From: Dryocosmus kuriphilus
Taxonomy: Eukaryota > Arthropoda > Insecta > Hymenoptera > Cynipidae
Assembly (NCBI GenBank): GCA_038277395.1
Contig: CM076192.1
Location: 129,048,026-129,112,025, forward strand
Reading direction: 5' to 3'
Length of the DNA: 64,000 bases
The translations under genes and the position numbers were made by a program. Below, in pieces: positions 1 to 10,494 of this stretch (positions are counted from its first letter, which is position 1; the number at the start of each line of letters is the position of its first letter). The notes beneath the pieces were generated by a model. It saw only the letters and a list, made by a program, of their open reading frames with translations, did not search any database and had not been told where the DNA came from.

Positions 1-2
1 CA

Positions 3-2093
3 TTTAAACTGGAAAAGTGCGGCGGAGCGACGGCCTCAGGCTCCGAGGACAAACAACCCCTACAGAGGTCAGACCAAGTCGCAGAGCAGCTATTCGGGGA
101 GCCGGTTGAGCGCAGGACACAACAAGACTCGGGGAAAGAACCGTCCACAGTATCAGAGGCGGCAACAGGGCAGTCACTAGAGGTAAATGAGACGGGAGGC
201 AGACTTAAAAATTTTTTAAGTGCATGGTCTAAAATTACTCAAGATGGGTTTGTCTTGAATTGCATAAAGGGGTACAAAATTAAACCGTTTAAACAAATTA
301 CTCAAGTTAGAACACCACGAGTAGCCTCTTTCCCGCCCAATGAAATTGAGAGATATAAACTTGCCGTTCAAAAAGTATTAGAAAAAGGTGCGGTTAAAAA
401 ATGTACTCCTACGAAGGATCAGTTTTTATCTCCTTTCTTCCTCAGACCTAAGAATTACGGCTCGGAGAGATTCATCCTTAACCTTAAGCGGCTTAATAAA
501 TTTATTAAAGCGCCGCATTTTAAACTCGAAGATATCAGAACGGCTAGCAAGCTACTCGTACCCGGGATTTTTATGGCTAATTTAGACCTAAAAGACGCGT
601 ACTGTCTAGTCCCAATTCACAAAGAAAGCAGAAAATATTTACGTTTTCGTTTTTTGAAAGAATATTATGAATTTACGTGCCTTCCTTTTGGCTTATGCCT
701 AAGCCCATTTATTATTACTAAAGTCATGAAACATGTGATAAATTTTTTAAGAAGAAAAGGTTGGTTATCGTGCCTGTACCTTGACGATTTGCTATGCTTT
801 GGAATGGATTATAGCGAATGGTTAAAAAATGTGAAAGAGTCTATCAAATGTCTTACGACATTGGGCTTTCCTATTAACTATGGAAAAAGTAATCTCACTC
901 CTAGTACGCGCTGTCAATTTTTGGGTTTCATATTAGATTCCGAGAATCTCTCACTTGAGTTAACTCCCATTAAGAGACAAAATTTACTCAAACTGGTTCA
1001 AAAATTTAAACGGAAAAGCCGATGCACTATACGTGAATTTGCACAGTTAATAGGGTCGTTGGTTGCTTCTACACCGGAAATAGAATACGGTTTAGTGCAC
1101 TTGAAACGGTTGGAATTTGCAAAAAACAGTGCACTTATCATAAATAATGATAATTACGATAACCGTATGTATCTGGCCCCCAGGTTAGCGACAGACTTTG
1201 ACTGGTGGGAAAAAGCACTACCAACAGCGTCTAGGAAAATTAGACAAAACTCTTTCGCAATTGAAATCTTTTCAGCCGCATCCTTATCGGGATGGGGTGC
1301 GTATTCAAACGGACAAACGGCACGTGGTATGTGGACAAATAATGAAAAAAGTCTTCATATTAACCACCTAGAGCTAAAAGCTGCGCTGTTTGCGCTTAAG
1401 TGTTTCGCTTCACACCTTAAATACTGTGAGTTGTTATTAAGACTAGATAATACAACGGCAATAGCATACATCAATAACATGGGTGGCACACACGTATGGG
1501 GACTTAACAATATTGCGCGAGAAGTATGGGATTGGTGCGCTAGCCGCAATATTTTATTATATGCATCGTATATCCCCTCGGTAGAAAACACAGAAGCAGA
1601 TAGGGAATCTAGGATTAAGAGCATAGATACGGAATGGGAAATCAGCCACGAAACTTACCTTGAAGTTATCAAGCAATTCGGACAACCCCAAATTGAACTA
1701 TTTGCGGCCAGAAATAACACAAAGTGCAAACTGTATTGCTCATGGGGTAGAGACCCTGGAACGCAACTAATTGACGCATTTACACAAAACTGGGCTCAAT
1801 GGTATTTTTATGCGTTCCCTCCATTTGTTCTAGTAACAAGAGTTCTTAAGAAAATCATTACAGACAAAGCGAGGGGAATACTGATAGTACCATGGTGGCC
1901 GTCCCAACCATGGTACCCACTGTTTACATCAATGTTAAGAAAAAAGCCTCTAATCCTGCAACCGTCACCTAACCTATTTACCTCACTTTTCAGAGATTTA
2001 CCGTTGACGAGGAACCTTTCACTAGTGGTAGGTATTGTATCCTTCGAGCATTCTCCAGGAGGGGACTACCTGCAGAATCCATTAACACTATGA
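3..2093 (+). CDS. DIRS-like retrotransposon RT-RNase H ORF (5' end outside window)
   Basis: The frame is open from the left edge, so the Met at 255 is internal and the true start lies upstream. The first 85 residues are polar and resemble a linker. Then comes the usual DIRS opening (W-x-K-I-T near 225-240, G-Y-K-I), a reverse transcriptase with LDLKDAY (motif A, about 580) and YLDD (about 778-789), and an RNase H. The RNase H keeps Glu in HLELKAAL and Asp in RLDNTTA, but the first catalytic Asp (normally TDAS) reads SAAS. A downstream IELFAAR block is typical of DIRS. The ORF ends by overlapping the recombinase frame (ATGA at 2090-2093). The enzyme would copy element RNA. The RNase H change suggests a weakened or dead copy. 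Confidence 0.9.
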   Translation, partial: FKLEKCGGATASGSEDKQPLQRSDQVAEQLFGEPVERRTQQDSGKEPSTVSEAATGQSLEVNETGGRLKNFLSAWSKITQDGFVLNCIKGYKIKPFKQITQVRTPRVASFPPNEIERYKLAVQKVLEKGAVKKCTPTKDQFLSPFFLRPKNYGSERFILNLKRLNKFIKAPHFKLEDIRTASKLLVPGIFMANLDLKDAYCLVPIHKESRKYLRFRFLKEYYEFTCLPFGLCLSPFIITKVMKHVINFLRRKGWLSCLYLDDLLCFGMDYSEWLKNVKESIKCLTTLGFPINYGKSNLTPSTRCQFLGFILDSENLSLELTPIKRQNLLKLVQKFKRKSRCTIREFAQLIGSLVASTPEIEYGLVHLKRLEFAKNSALIINNDNYDNRMYLAPRLATDFDWWEKALPTASRKIRQNSFAIEIFSAASLSGWGAYSNGQTARGMWTNNEKSLHINHLELKAALFALKCFASHLKYCELLLRLDNTTAIAYINNMGGTHVWGLNNIAREVWDWCASRNILLYASYIPSVENTEADRESRIKSIDTEWEISHETYLEVIKQFGQPQIELFAARNNTKCKLYCSWGRDPGTQLIDAFTQNWAQWYFYAFPPFVLVTRVLKKIITDKARGILIVPWWPSQPWYPLFTSMLRKKPLILQPSPNLFTSLFRDLPLTRNLSLVVGIVSFEHSPGGDYLQNPLTL

Positions 2094-3013
2094 TGACTTC
2101 GCTGGCGCCTAACACGATAAAACAATATGGGTCGGCCCTCAAGCAATGGTGGGAGTTTTGCCTGAAAAAAGAGGTAGATCCATATAACGCAAGTTTCAAC
2201 TCTATCTTAGGGTTGCTATCAGGAAAACTTAAAGAAGGAGTTGCTTACGGTTCATTAAACTCCATGAGGGCGGCTATCTCCTTAATACATGAGGATAAAA
2301 TCTCCGAAAACGAAAATATTAAGAGGTTCCTCAAAGGTGCTTTCAGGACAAAACCACCGAAACCAAGATATGAGGAGATTTGGAGCACAGCCACTGTTCT
2401 TCAGGAACTGGGGAAGCTTTTCCCCCTTGATAAACTTTCTTTACAAGAGATTATAGAAAAAACTGTGATGCTACTAGCGTTAGCAACGGCTCATAGAGCG
2501 CAAACGTTAGCGTCTATTAAACTAGGCGATATTCTCAAAAATAGCACCGGCTTCAAGATCCAAATAACAAGCCTGATTAAGACCTCCAAACTAGGAAAAG
2601 TTCAACCTGTTCTGTTGCTGCCATACTTCCAAGATTCGCCAGAATGGTGTGCAGCGCTCACCTTGGAAAATTATATACAAGTCACCAAACCACTATGAGG
2701 GAATATTAATAATCTTTTTATTACGACCAAAAAACCGCATGTAGGGGCATCAGTTCAAACGCTGAGTAGATGGTTAGAATCAGTATTGAAGAAAAGTGGA
2801 ATAGAAAATTTCTCAGGTCACAGCACGAGGCATACAGCAGCCTCTACTGCCATTAAAGAGGGTTTAAATATCAACATACTGAAAGCTGCAGCTGGCTGGT
2901 CTGAAGAATCAAGAACATTTGATATCTTTTATAACAGACCGATAGTCATCCCAAAGGACACCGTTGCGTTCAAAGTTTTAGGAAATAGGAAGACGGCAAA
3001 GAAGTTGTTATAA
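1973..3013 (+). pseudogene. DIRS tyrosine recombinase with one in-frame stop
   Basis: The frame opens after a TAA at 1970-1972 and runs to 3013, broken only by TGA at 2696-2698 where an Arg codon (CGA) is the likely ancestor. Catalytic landmarks are AHRAQT (Arg I, about 2490-2507), GHSTRHTAA (H-x-x-R, about 2815-2840) and DIFYNRP (Tyr, about 2925-2943). The usual DIRS start region (GLPAES before MMTSL) lies upstream of the ATG at 2090, so the protein probably begins inside the RT ORF overlap. The enzyme would integrate a circular cDNA, which is why DIRS elements lack a DDE integrase. Everything but the single stop is intact, so decay is recent. Confidence 0.88.
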
Positions 3014-3135
3014 ATGTTTTTTATATTTCGTCATTTTTTCTTTGCGTCTACCATTATAAGATATTGTTGGCTAATTTATCATTAAGTATGCTCTTTCGGT
3101 CATACAAATAAGGACGTGTTTCCTTACTTAATACT

Positions 3136-3147
3136 AATAAACGACAG

Positions 3148-3176
<29 letters not shown>
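3136..3176 (+). terminator. Polyadenylation signal followed by A25
   Basis: AATAAA at 3136-3141 is followed after 10 bases by an uninterrupted run of 25 A (3152-3176), about 120 bp past the recombinase stop. Flanking bases make a small palindrome (ACAGTTTT before, AAAACTGT after). This looks like a 3' end laid down from a polyadenylated transcript. A DIRS element would instead be expected to end in a terminal repeat. Confidence 0.55.
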
Positions 3177-3178
<2 letters not shown>

Positions 3179-3251
3179 GTTTCATAAAGTAGTAATAATA
3201 GAAACTAATATCCAAGGTTATTCCCTTGGGGGGAAAATAGTACATTGTGTA

Positions 3252-3383
3252 CCACGGAGCAAAAGTCGGTCATTATACGCCGCGTGTGAGTTTACAATAC
3301 AAGTCGTAGACGAGCGCGAAGCGCGAGGCGAAGACGAGTATTGAAAACACACAAGGCTAATGACCGACTGTAGCTCCTTGGTG
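3252..3383. repeat. Imperfect inverted repeat (132-bp foldback)
   Basis: Outer arms 3252-3275 and 3358-3383 are near-complementary (CCACGGAGC..AGTCGGTCATTA). Inner arms 3284-3300 and 3338-3352 (GTGTGAGTTTACAATAC against GTATTGAAAACACAC) extend the pairing. The loop holds GAGCGCGAAGCGCG, itself self-complementary. It may be a short foldback transposon or the far terminus of the DIRS element. The GCGCGAAGCGCGAG style recurs near 60330-60380. Confidence 0.6.
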
Positions 3384-3529
3384 CACATTATATTTTATAC
3401 GCCAAAAGCATGATTTACAAGTTTCGTGAACCCGATTATCATGTTTGTAGGGAAGGACTGACATGGCGTCTCGAATTGGTAAAATTTACTTTTAGGGCCG
3501 GTTAACAAGATTTTTACTGATGAAGCGTT
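3384..3529. other. Unassigned spacer
   Basis: No ORF, repeat or structured motif recognised here. Confidence 0.5.
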
Positions 3530-3776
3530 CTTTAATTCCAAAAATTTTTAAAATTTTGAAAAATTTTGAAAAATTTTCAAAAATTTAAAAAATTTCCAAA
3601 AATTTTCAAAAATTTTCAAAATTTTCAAAATTTCCAAAAATTTTAAAAATTCACAAAAATTAAAAAAATTTTCAAAATTTCCAAAATTCCAAAAATTTTA
3701 CAAATTTCTAAAAATTTTCAAAATTTCCAAAAATTTCAAAATTTTTTAAAATTTCGAAAAATTTTAGAAATTCCCC
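3530..3776. repeat. Low-complexity AAAATTTTC-type array ending in poly-C
   Basis: About 240 bp of irregular repeats of A4-5 T4-5 blocks separated by C or G (AAAATTTTCAAAAATTTCC style), ending in a run of C at 3772-3781. Simple-sequence DNA without coding potential. Confidence 0.85.
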
Positions 3777-3933
3777 CCCCCTTCCCCCGCTCCCCCAACC
3801 ACCCTCTTCCACTGTATGTAGACCTTTCCCTTTTACTGTAGGGTTATCACGTACAATATGTATTGCTTCAATGCTTCAGCGATATGGAGGACAATAATGC
3901 CTACCATGAGTAAGCAACTGCGCATGCGTAGCT

Positions 3934-3987
3934 GTACAATAATAGCCTCATTACTGTACTAGGAGTTTAATTAGGCTATTATTGTAC
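3934..3987. repeat. Perfect 15-bp hairpin
   Basis: GTACAATAATAGCCT (3934-3948) is exactly complementary to AGGCTATTATTGTAC (3973-3987), with a 24-base loop. Possibly a tiny MITE or cruciform. No flanking duplication was recognised. Confidence 0.7.
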
Positions 3988-4490
3988 TGCTCCCACCACT
4001 GCCCGATAACCGGCTACTTAAGTGGCTAAAAACAGTCACGTAATACGCGTGAATCATGCCTGCGGTGTATAAAATTGTTTACGCTGAACATCTACATTTG
4101 AATTATCATCGAGAACGAGGCAAAGTATAATTTACCGATCAAACGAACTTACCTAAGTGAAGTCAGTGATCCCAGATCGGACACGCGAATCCTCGCACAC
4201 TATTGCACGTCCATGTCCGTGTGAAAAGAGTGGTGGTAACTTCACCCCTTCTGAATCTGAAAACTCGAAGGTGCACGATTGCCGGTCGGGAAACTTCGAC
4301 GGTTCTATTTATATCCCCACCAAATTAGAAAAAGTGAAATTGAAGAAATTGGGAGATATTTGATTTCGCCTACAATTTCTGATCTGGGTGGATTTCGAGG
4401 TTATGTTTCATCAGATGTAGAATATTAATATTAATAAATTTATATGGACATATAATATATATTCTTAATGTTAATTATAGTAATTATTAT

Positions 4491-4516
4491 ATATTATATA
4501 TATATATATATATAGT
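4491..4516. repeat. (TA)n microsatellite
   Basis: A nearly pure TA dinucleotide run of about 26 bp in AT-rich DNA. Confidence 0.85.
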
Positions 4517-4826
4517 AATTTATTGATTTTAATGATTTTTGAATGTTTCGCGCGATTCTTATATAATTTGTAGATTTTGAAATAATGATTTTTTCAGGTG
4601 TAAAATAGTATATAAATAATATTAATATTTTAATAAAAATATGTACTATTTGATATGTAACTAATGATAATAATAACATTATATTATATTATAATAAACC
4701 CTGACCGGAATTTGAGCGAAATTGCTTTTAATGATTTAATGCTTCGTGTCTGCGAATATTTTTTCCAAAATATCAACATATTAACTCCGCAACTTATTAT
4801 ACTATTACGTATACTTCATTAATTTA

Positions 4827-5305
4827 CAGGGTTGCAAAAATGATTAATTATCCATTTTTAATTACAATTACAAAGAAAAAATTGTAGTTATGCTTGAAGT
4901 AATTAATAATTACACACGAAAAATTGTAATTATACATAAAATAATTAATAATTACCTAAAAATTGTAATTATGATCGAAATAATTAATTAAACAATTTTT
5001 TTATTTTGGTTTATACGGAACGACAGTTTATTTGTGTATTTATAGGTGAGAAGAATGTTACGTTAATTTCGTATTCGGTCATATTATGATCAAAATTAAA
5101 TTGAGTAAATCTATTGTATATTATAATTTTGAATTATTTCGCGTAAAATTATAATTTTCTTTTGTAATTATTAATTATTTTTAAAATAGTTAAAATTTCC
5201 CTCTTGTAATCATTAATTAATCTTAGTACAATTAAAATCTTTCTATGTAATTATTAATTAATCTAGTAATGTAATTACAGTTGTAATTAATTATTTTCAA
5301 CCCTG
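4827..5305. mobile_element. hAT-type MITE with perfect 8-bp target duplication
   Basis: A 479-bp noncoding element begins CAGGGTTGCAAAAATGATTA and ends TAATTATTTTCAACCCTG, a terminal inverted repeat of the hAT style. It is flanked on both sides by TTAATTTA (4819-4826 and 5306-5313), the 8-bp duplication expected of hAT transposases. The interior is made of ATTAATAATTAC-type short repeats in both orientations. It depends on a transposase encoded elsewhere. Confidence 0.88.
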
Positions 5306-5313
5306 TTAATTTA

Positions 5314-7939
5314 TTTACTAACGTTTGTCTAATGACTACTTGGTACATATACTGTATACATATAATGGCGATTTTGCAAGGATATCTATACAATTATAGA
5401 TTGTATATGTAATATCATTCATTTTATTATAATTTTGTAAATAAATTCAATTGTATTATAATAGAAGTAATAAATCATATAATTAAATATATAATATTAA
5501 TATGAATATTAAATAACTTTAAATAATTGTACTGGAGTTTTAAACAGTTTAAGTTAAATTTATATAAATAATACACCGAAAAAATTAAAAAACATCCACA
5601 GGACTTTCGAAATTAGAAAATTTAATTACAAAAGTATTAGAATATTATTAGAATATTATTATTTTGTAGAATATTATTGTATTAAAATATTAACATTAAT
5701 GATATGCGCATCGACTATTCATTAGACAACTGTAAATGACTAAATAAATAAAATATAGGTAAAAGTATTAATCAAGGTATCTTCTAATATATTGCATATC
5801 AGAATCGCGCGAAAAATTCAAACGTTAAAATTGGCAATTTGTTCAATTTCTTTTAAGTATATATGTGCATAATAGTAGCTAGTTTTATCATGTTATTAAA
5901 TTTAATTTTATTATTATATTCTAGTAATATATGAATATACTATATATAAAATTTAAATTATCTATCAATTTGAAATGGTTTCCATTACATGGGACATTGT
6001 TAGTTTGAATTATATACGCTGTTTTTAATGGAAATATGAGACATATATTTTATATATGTAAAGGAAATATACTCTAAGAAAAAACCTTAAATTGCGCAAA
6101 ATAAAGTATATAGTTGGTGAAAATAAATTCTACTGATGGCATACCTTTCGAGGATCTGAAAATGAAAAATAAAAACCTATGATTTTAATTAAAAATTGTT
6201 GTTTGGTTTAACAATTAATAAATTATTATAAATTAATTTATTATTTAATTAATACAGATAAGTAATTTGTCTTCAAAAGTTTCAGACGAGGTTCCAACGG
6301 TAACTTTAAGATTTTGTTGAGTTACTGCTGTTCAGTGGCTGATAAAGGGGGGGTGGGGGCGATGGTGGCGATCGACCCCCCCAAATGATGTGTATTAAGT
6401 AAAAACGTTATTAAATTGTTTAGATACAAGTTAACTTTATTCATCACCCTTTGTAAACATATTTAATATCGCCCACCCGAAAAAATATTCTGGATCCGCC
6501 CCTGCTGCCTTTTTGATAAAATTTGCGAAGGTTTTATTTTATTAAAAATTATATTAGATTTATTTTTCGTTCGTGAGAGGCAAGGGGACTCACTTTAAAA
6601 AAGCACCGCGTTCTATTTCTTCTTCTATTTCTATTCTTCTTATTCAATAATAAAATATCCGCATTGTGGGTCGTTTTCAGTGGTTTTTTATGCCTCTCAG
6701 GCTTTTTCCGCTTTTAATTTAGTAATTTAAATTTTCAAACTTTACGGTTCTTCAATGCGCGGTTCCATATTTTAAACCTTCAGGATTAGAGAATGCACAA
6801 ATATTGGTATTTGTGTAAAATTTGACCCACTCCCCCCTCCCAGTTTTTGCTAAATGTCCAGGTTTTGAGACCCTCTGAACCCAAAACACATTATGTGTCC
6901 CTGTCTGTATCTCTGTATGTCTATCTGTAAATTTTATTTTTAGCACAATATCTTTCAAAAGAATTGACCGACTGGATTGACCTTAATATACTTTTGTAGT
7001 GTCCTAAGATCAAAGTCAAGTTCGTTGACTAGCAATTAATTTTGGATAAAAATTCGAAAAGTGGGAAGATTTTGAAAATTTTTGAAATAACTTTTTAATT
7101 TAAAAATTTTATTCACATATTTTTGTAGTACTAAAAGAGTCGAGGAATTTTTCATAATGACTTTTTTCGATAAAAAAATTTAAGATTCATATTTTGGAAA
7201 TTAAAAAAAAGGCGAACGAAAACCTAAACTTGAAGCCAAATAACGCACATATGAAATAAAAAAGTTAAGACGTGAAAAAGTTTTTTTGAAAATACACACT
7301 TTAACACTTGATCAGTTTTTAAAATCCAAAAACTCACAACATTGAAAGAACTTTTTTTTCTGCGAAATCATAAAACATATGTATTTAATTTCCATTAAAA
7401 AACAACATATATAATTCAAAGTAAAACATTATCAAATTACAATTATAAAAATATAATTTTCAAACTAACAATTTTTCATTCAATAGAAGCTTCAAATTTA
7501 TTGTCGGATAATTTTAATTTTATAGATAGTAGTATTAATATATTGCATTACCATCGTATAATATTTTAATAGTAATATCAATAACATTCATATATTATAG
7601 TATTCATATTCCAGCTAGTTGTATAATTTTTTATATTATTTATATTATGTTAATATTAATAATAATAGTACTAATTATTAAGTGTAAATGATTGTATTGT
7701 GTTAGAGTTTTAAGCGTTTTGAGTTAAATTTATCTAATCATGAATTGAAAAAATTAAAATACCTTCCGTGCTTCTAAGATTAGACTATATTCGCGTCACC
7801 TGTAGTAACCAATTAATTACTAATATGGTTATGAAAATTTAATTTATACGTCACTAGCCAACCTGGAATTAACATGATTGTAGGTGATACACAGTTTTTA
7901 AACGATTTTGTAAAATATACAGATTTAAATTTATTCTGG
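5314..7939. other. AT-rich noncoding DNA (apart from the MITE at 6333-6504)
   Basis: Only short chance ORFs are present. No known domain, RNA gene or clear tandem repeat was seen. The sequence around 6750-7330 has the look of old interspersed repeat, but I could not match it elsewhere in the window. Confidence 0.5.
6333..6504. mobile_element. Short hAT-type MITE
   Basis: A 172-bp element with ends CAGTGGCTGATAAAGG and (reverse strand) CAGGGGCGGATCCAGAATAT, the CAGTGGCGGATCC-like hAT terminus. Flanks CTGCTGTT (6325-6332) and CTGCCTTT (6505-6512) match at 6 of 8 bases, a decayed target duplication. G and C runs lie just inside each end. Confidence 0.7.
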
Positions 7940-8425
7940 GTCAATTGCGATCGCCGAAGTTTCCCGACCGGCAATCGTACGCCTTCGAGTTTTCGATTCA
8001 GAAGAGGAGAAGTCGGATGCGCACGCAACCACAGTCATATGCTCTGACTCCTACTTTTTTCACACGGACATGGACGTGCAATAGTGTGCGAGGATTCGCG
8101 TGTCCGATCTGGGATCACTGAGTGAAGTTCGATCGTAATTATACGAAGGCCTCGTTCTCGATGATAACTGCCCCCCCCCCCCCTTCTTACGTGATCGTAG
8201 AACCCAACCCAGAACAATTTTTTCATAAGAAGACTCTAAACTGAATGAAGATGGCGGAGCCGAGCAGCCGAGAAGGGCAAATTTTTTAATTTCCACTCTA
8301 AACTTGTGGCGACACATCGCGGAGCGAAGTGATACTACATTTGAATTATCATCGAGAACGAGGCCTTCGTATAATTACGATCGAACTTCACTTAGGTAAG
8401 TTCGTTTGATCGGTAAATTATTAAT

Positions 8426-8952
8426 TTAATGACTGTCTTATTTCATCAAATCTACAGGCTCATATATTTCCTTCTATTATTAATATTAAAGATACGTCAA
8501 CATATAACCACCAATATAAGGTGGTATACACTTTTTAAAATGGTTTCATTGAATAAATAATTGTATTATAATTATTATTATTCTATTACATGCTTATTTT
8601 TTTGGGGTGACACACTATTGGGATTTACAAATCTTACCTGTTACATTATTGTACTTTTTAAAAATATTTTGATTCTATAAATCTGGTACTTAAAATCTAA
8701 AGAGTACTGAAATTTCCATACGTATGGAGTTTCAACTACTTTTGGGAAATATTAAATTCAAGTACTTGATGTTTCAATAGAAGCAATAAATTTTACAAGA
8801 TTACTTAATTTTCAATTCTTCTGATAAAGTTTGTAACGTGTCTTGAATTTTCAAAATCGTGTGTATGAATTTTCGAAAACGCATCAAATTTTAGAAACGT
8901 TTTTGAAATTTCATACGAATTTATCTGAAATTTTTGAATATTTTCTAAATTT
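8426..8952. other. AT-rich spacer
   Basis: No coding or repeat structure recognised between the foldback region and the first X-R-Y copy. Confidence 0.5.
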
Positions 8953-9215
8953 TGATAAATACGACAACTTCCACACTTTTATTTCATAGATGGAAAATTC
9001 AATGCTTCGTAACGTTTCCGCAACGAACAGTTTTCCTCATCAGATCTATATAAAAAATTAATTAAATATAACAGAATCAATGGTGAAAGATGAAAAATCT
9101 AGTTCAAAATAATAATGTCATTACTGATATTAACATATGAAAATAAATTATGAAGTATTGTATTTTCCATCTATGAAATAAAAGTCTGGAAGTTGTCGCA
9201 TTTACCAAATTTATA
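8953..9215. repeat. 263-bp palindromic end of the X repeat
   Basis: About 50 bp at 8953-9003 (core ACTTTTATTTCATAGATGG) is repeated inverted at 9158-9210 with few mismatches and a loop of about 155 bp. The right arm also matches the last 90 bp of the window in reverse, so it forms the boundary of repeat X. Confidence 0.75.
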
Positions 9216-9359
9216 TTGTCTTTCCTGGACGTGAAATTATTCAAGTCATCTTACTTTCAAATATTTTCTGAGAATTAAGTGACAGGTACAATTTCTCAGT
9301 AACATATTTATTAGAATAAGTTCAAAAAGGTTTTTTGAAATTTACTACATTTTTGTAAC

Positions 9360-9949
9360 TTGAAATTCCGAAAGTTTTTAACAGCTTGCTTGCAAGTTGA
9401 AAGATTAAGTTATATAATGATGTATAGAACCTTCATATATATCCATTTTTTTCTTACAAAACTAATTGCAGATCGATTTATGACTGAAGTACCACGTTTC
9501 ATGAGCATAAGAATGGAAGATTTATCTATTTTTGGAAGCCACATCTTTCAGTGCTCACCAATAGAAATACCCGTGTGGATGAAAACTGATTCGAGCTTGC
9601 CTTTTCAACGGTCTCATGCTGCTATTATACGAAAGGGAGGCGTACATAAAATCGGTGTTGAGCTTCAACCGCAAAATCCACAAGCCCATTTACATCTTGA
9701 GTCTCGTTTTTGTCCTCGTGCTGTGGAAGGTCCTATGAGTCCAAAGCGGGCTGAAATAAATTGAGGAAATGAAGGACGTTTTATAGCTGACCAGTTCGTT
9801 GTATACCACCGAGTTCAGTTTAATACGAGCAAAAATATTTACCCACCTGACGACCGCTGTTATATTGTAGTGCCACATGGCCCAGTTTTTTTCAAAGATA
9901 CGAGAATATAAGGAAGAATCGGAGACCTAGGGTTTATGCTCGGAAGTAG
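9360..9949 (+). pseudogene. Unrecognised protein remnant conserved in two X copies
   Basis: The frame from 9360 has one TGA (9762-9764) and continues GNEGRFIADQFVVYHR..PPDD..Y. After a one-base shift it ends QRYENIRKNRRPRVYARK at TAG 9947-9949. The inverted copy (stop at 63312) keeps KGGVHKI-VELxPQNPQ, LESRF, NEGRFIAxQFV, PPDD, YENIRKNRRPRVYA and the same stop, although its frame breaks at other places. Shared protein blocks with different lesions suggest a once functional coding region. I do not recognise the family. It could be a transposon accessory protein or a captured host exon. Confidence 0.5.
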
Positions 9950-10494
9950 CATCACTCAGCGTATCATAAAGATATGTCATTTATGTCCTAATTTTATACG
10001 AATACACAAAGGACGTTCCCAATAATTCTGAAGTTTATAATTTGTATATTCCTCGACCTGTATAGACATCTTCTTCAATTTATGTACATTTAATCGTATG
10101 AATGAATAAACTCATGAGTGATCAATAATGGAGTATTTTTTCAAAAGATTTTCTATAAAGTACGATGACTGTTCGAAAAGTTATCGATCTGGTACAGGGA
10201 TGGCGCAAATATGGCCAAATCATAAATTTGTGTGATATTTATCAATAATTGTCCTTTAGATGGCATCTTGCAAAGTTTCAGAGGCGTGCGTTTAGCTACT
10301 TGTTTTTCGCGATCGAGTAAAGCAAAAGGTTTCACAGAATAAACGAAAGATAAAATTGACATGGGTTCTAGGTGAAAGATTCGTTAAAATAAAAAACTGA
10401 CATTGCCGGTTAAACTGTACTTGGAACGAAGGTAATTTCTTCTTTTTCGTCTAATTTGGAGGAAACATCGTCGTCTGATACGTCGTTAACTGTA

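Larger units (their letters stand above)
4088..8425. repeat. Large foldback region with long inverted arms
   Basis: About 200 bp at 4096-4305 reappears in reverse at 7940-8170. Shared blocks are TTATCATCGAGAACGAGGC, CAGTGATCCCAGATCGGACA with its continuation, and CGATTGCCGGTCGGGAAACT. A further partial copy at 8335-8425 mixes the first block with the inverse of 4122-4160, so 8124-8165 and 8348-8393 also pair. The 3.6-kb interior is AT-rich, noncoding and holds two MITEs. It may be a composite foldback transposon. No transposase is present. Confidence 0.65.

Noticed and set aside
4157..4363. 68-codon frame, repeated inverted near 8035-8226
   Set aside because: It lies in the foldback arms and the frames differ between arms. 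A repeat, not a gene.
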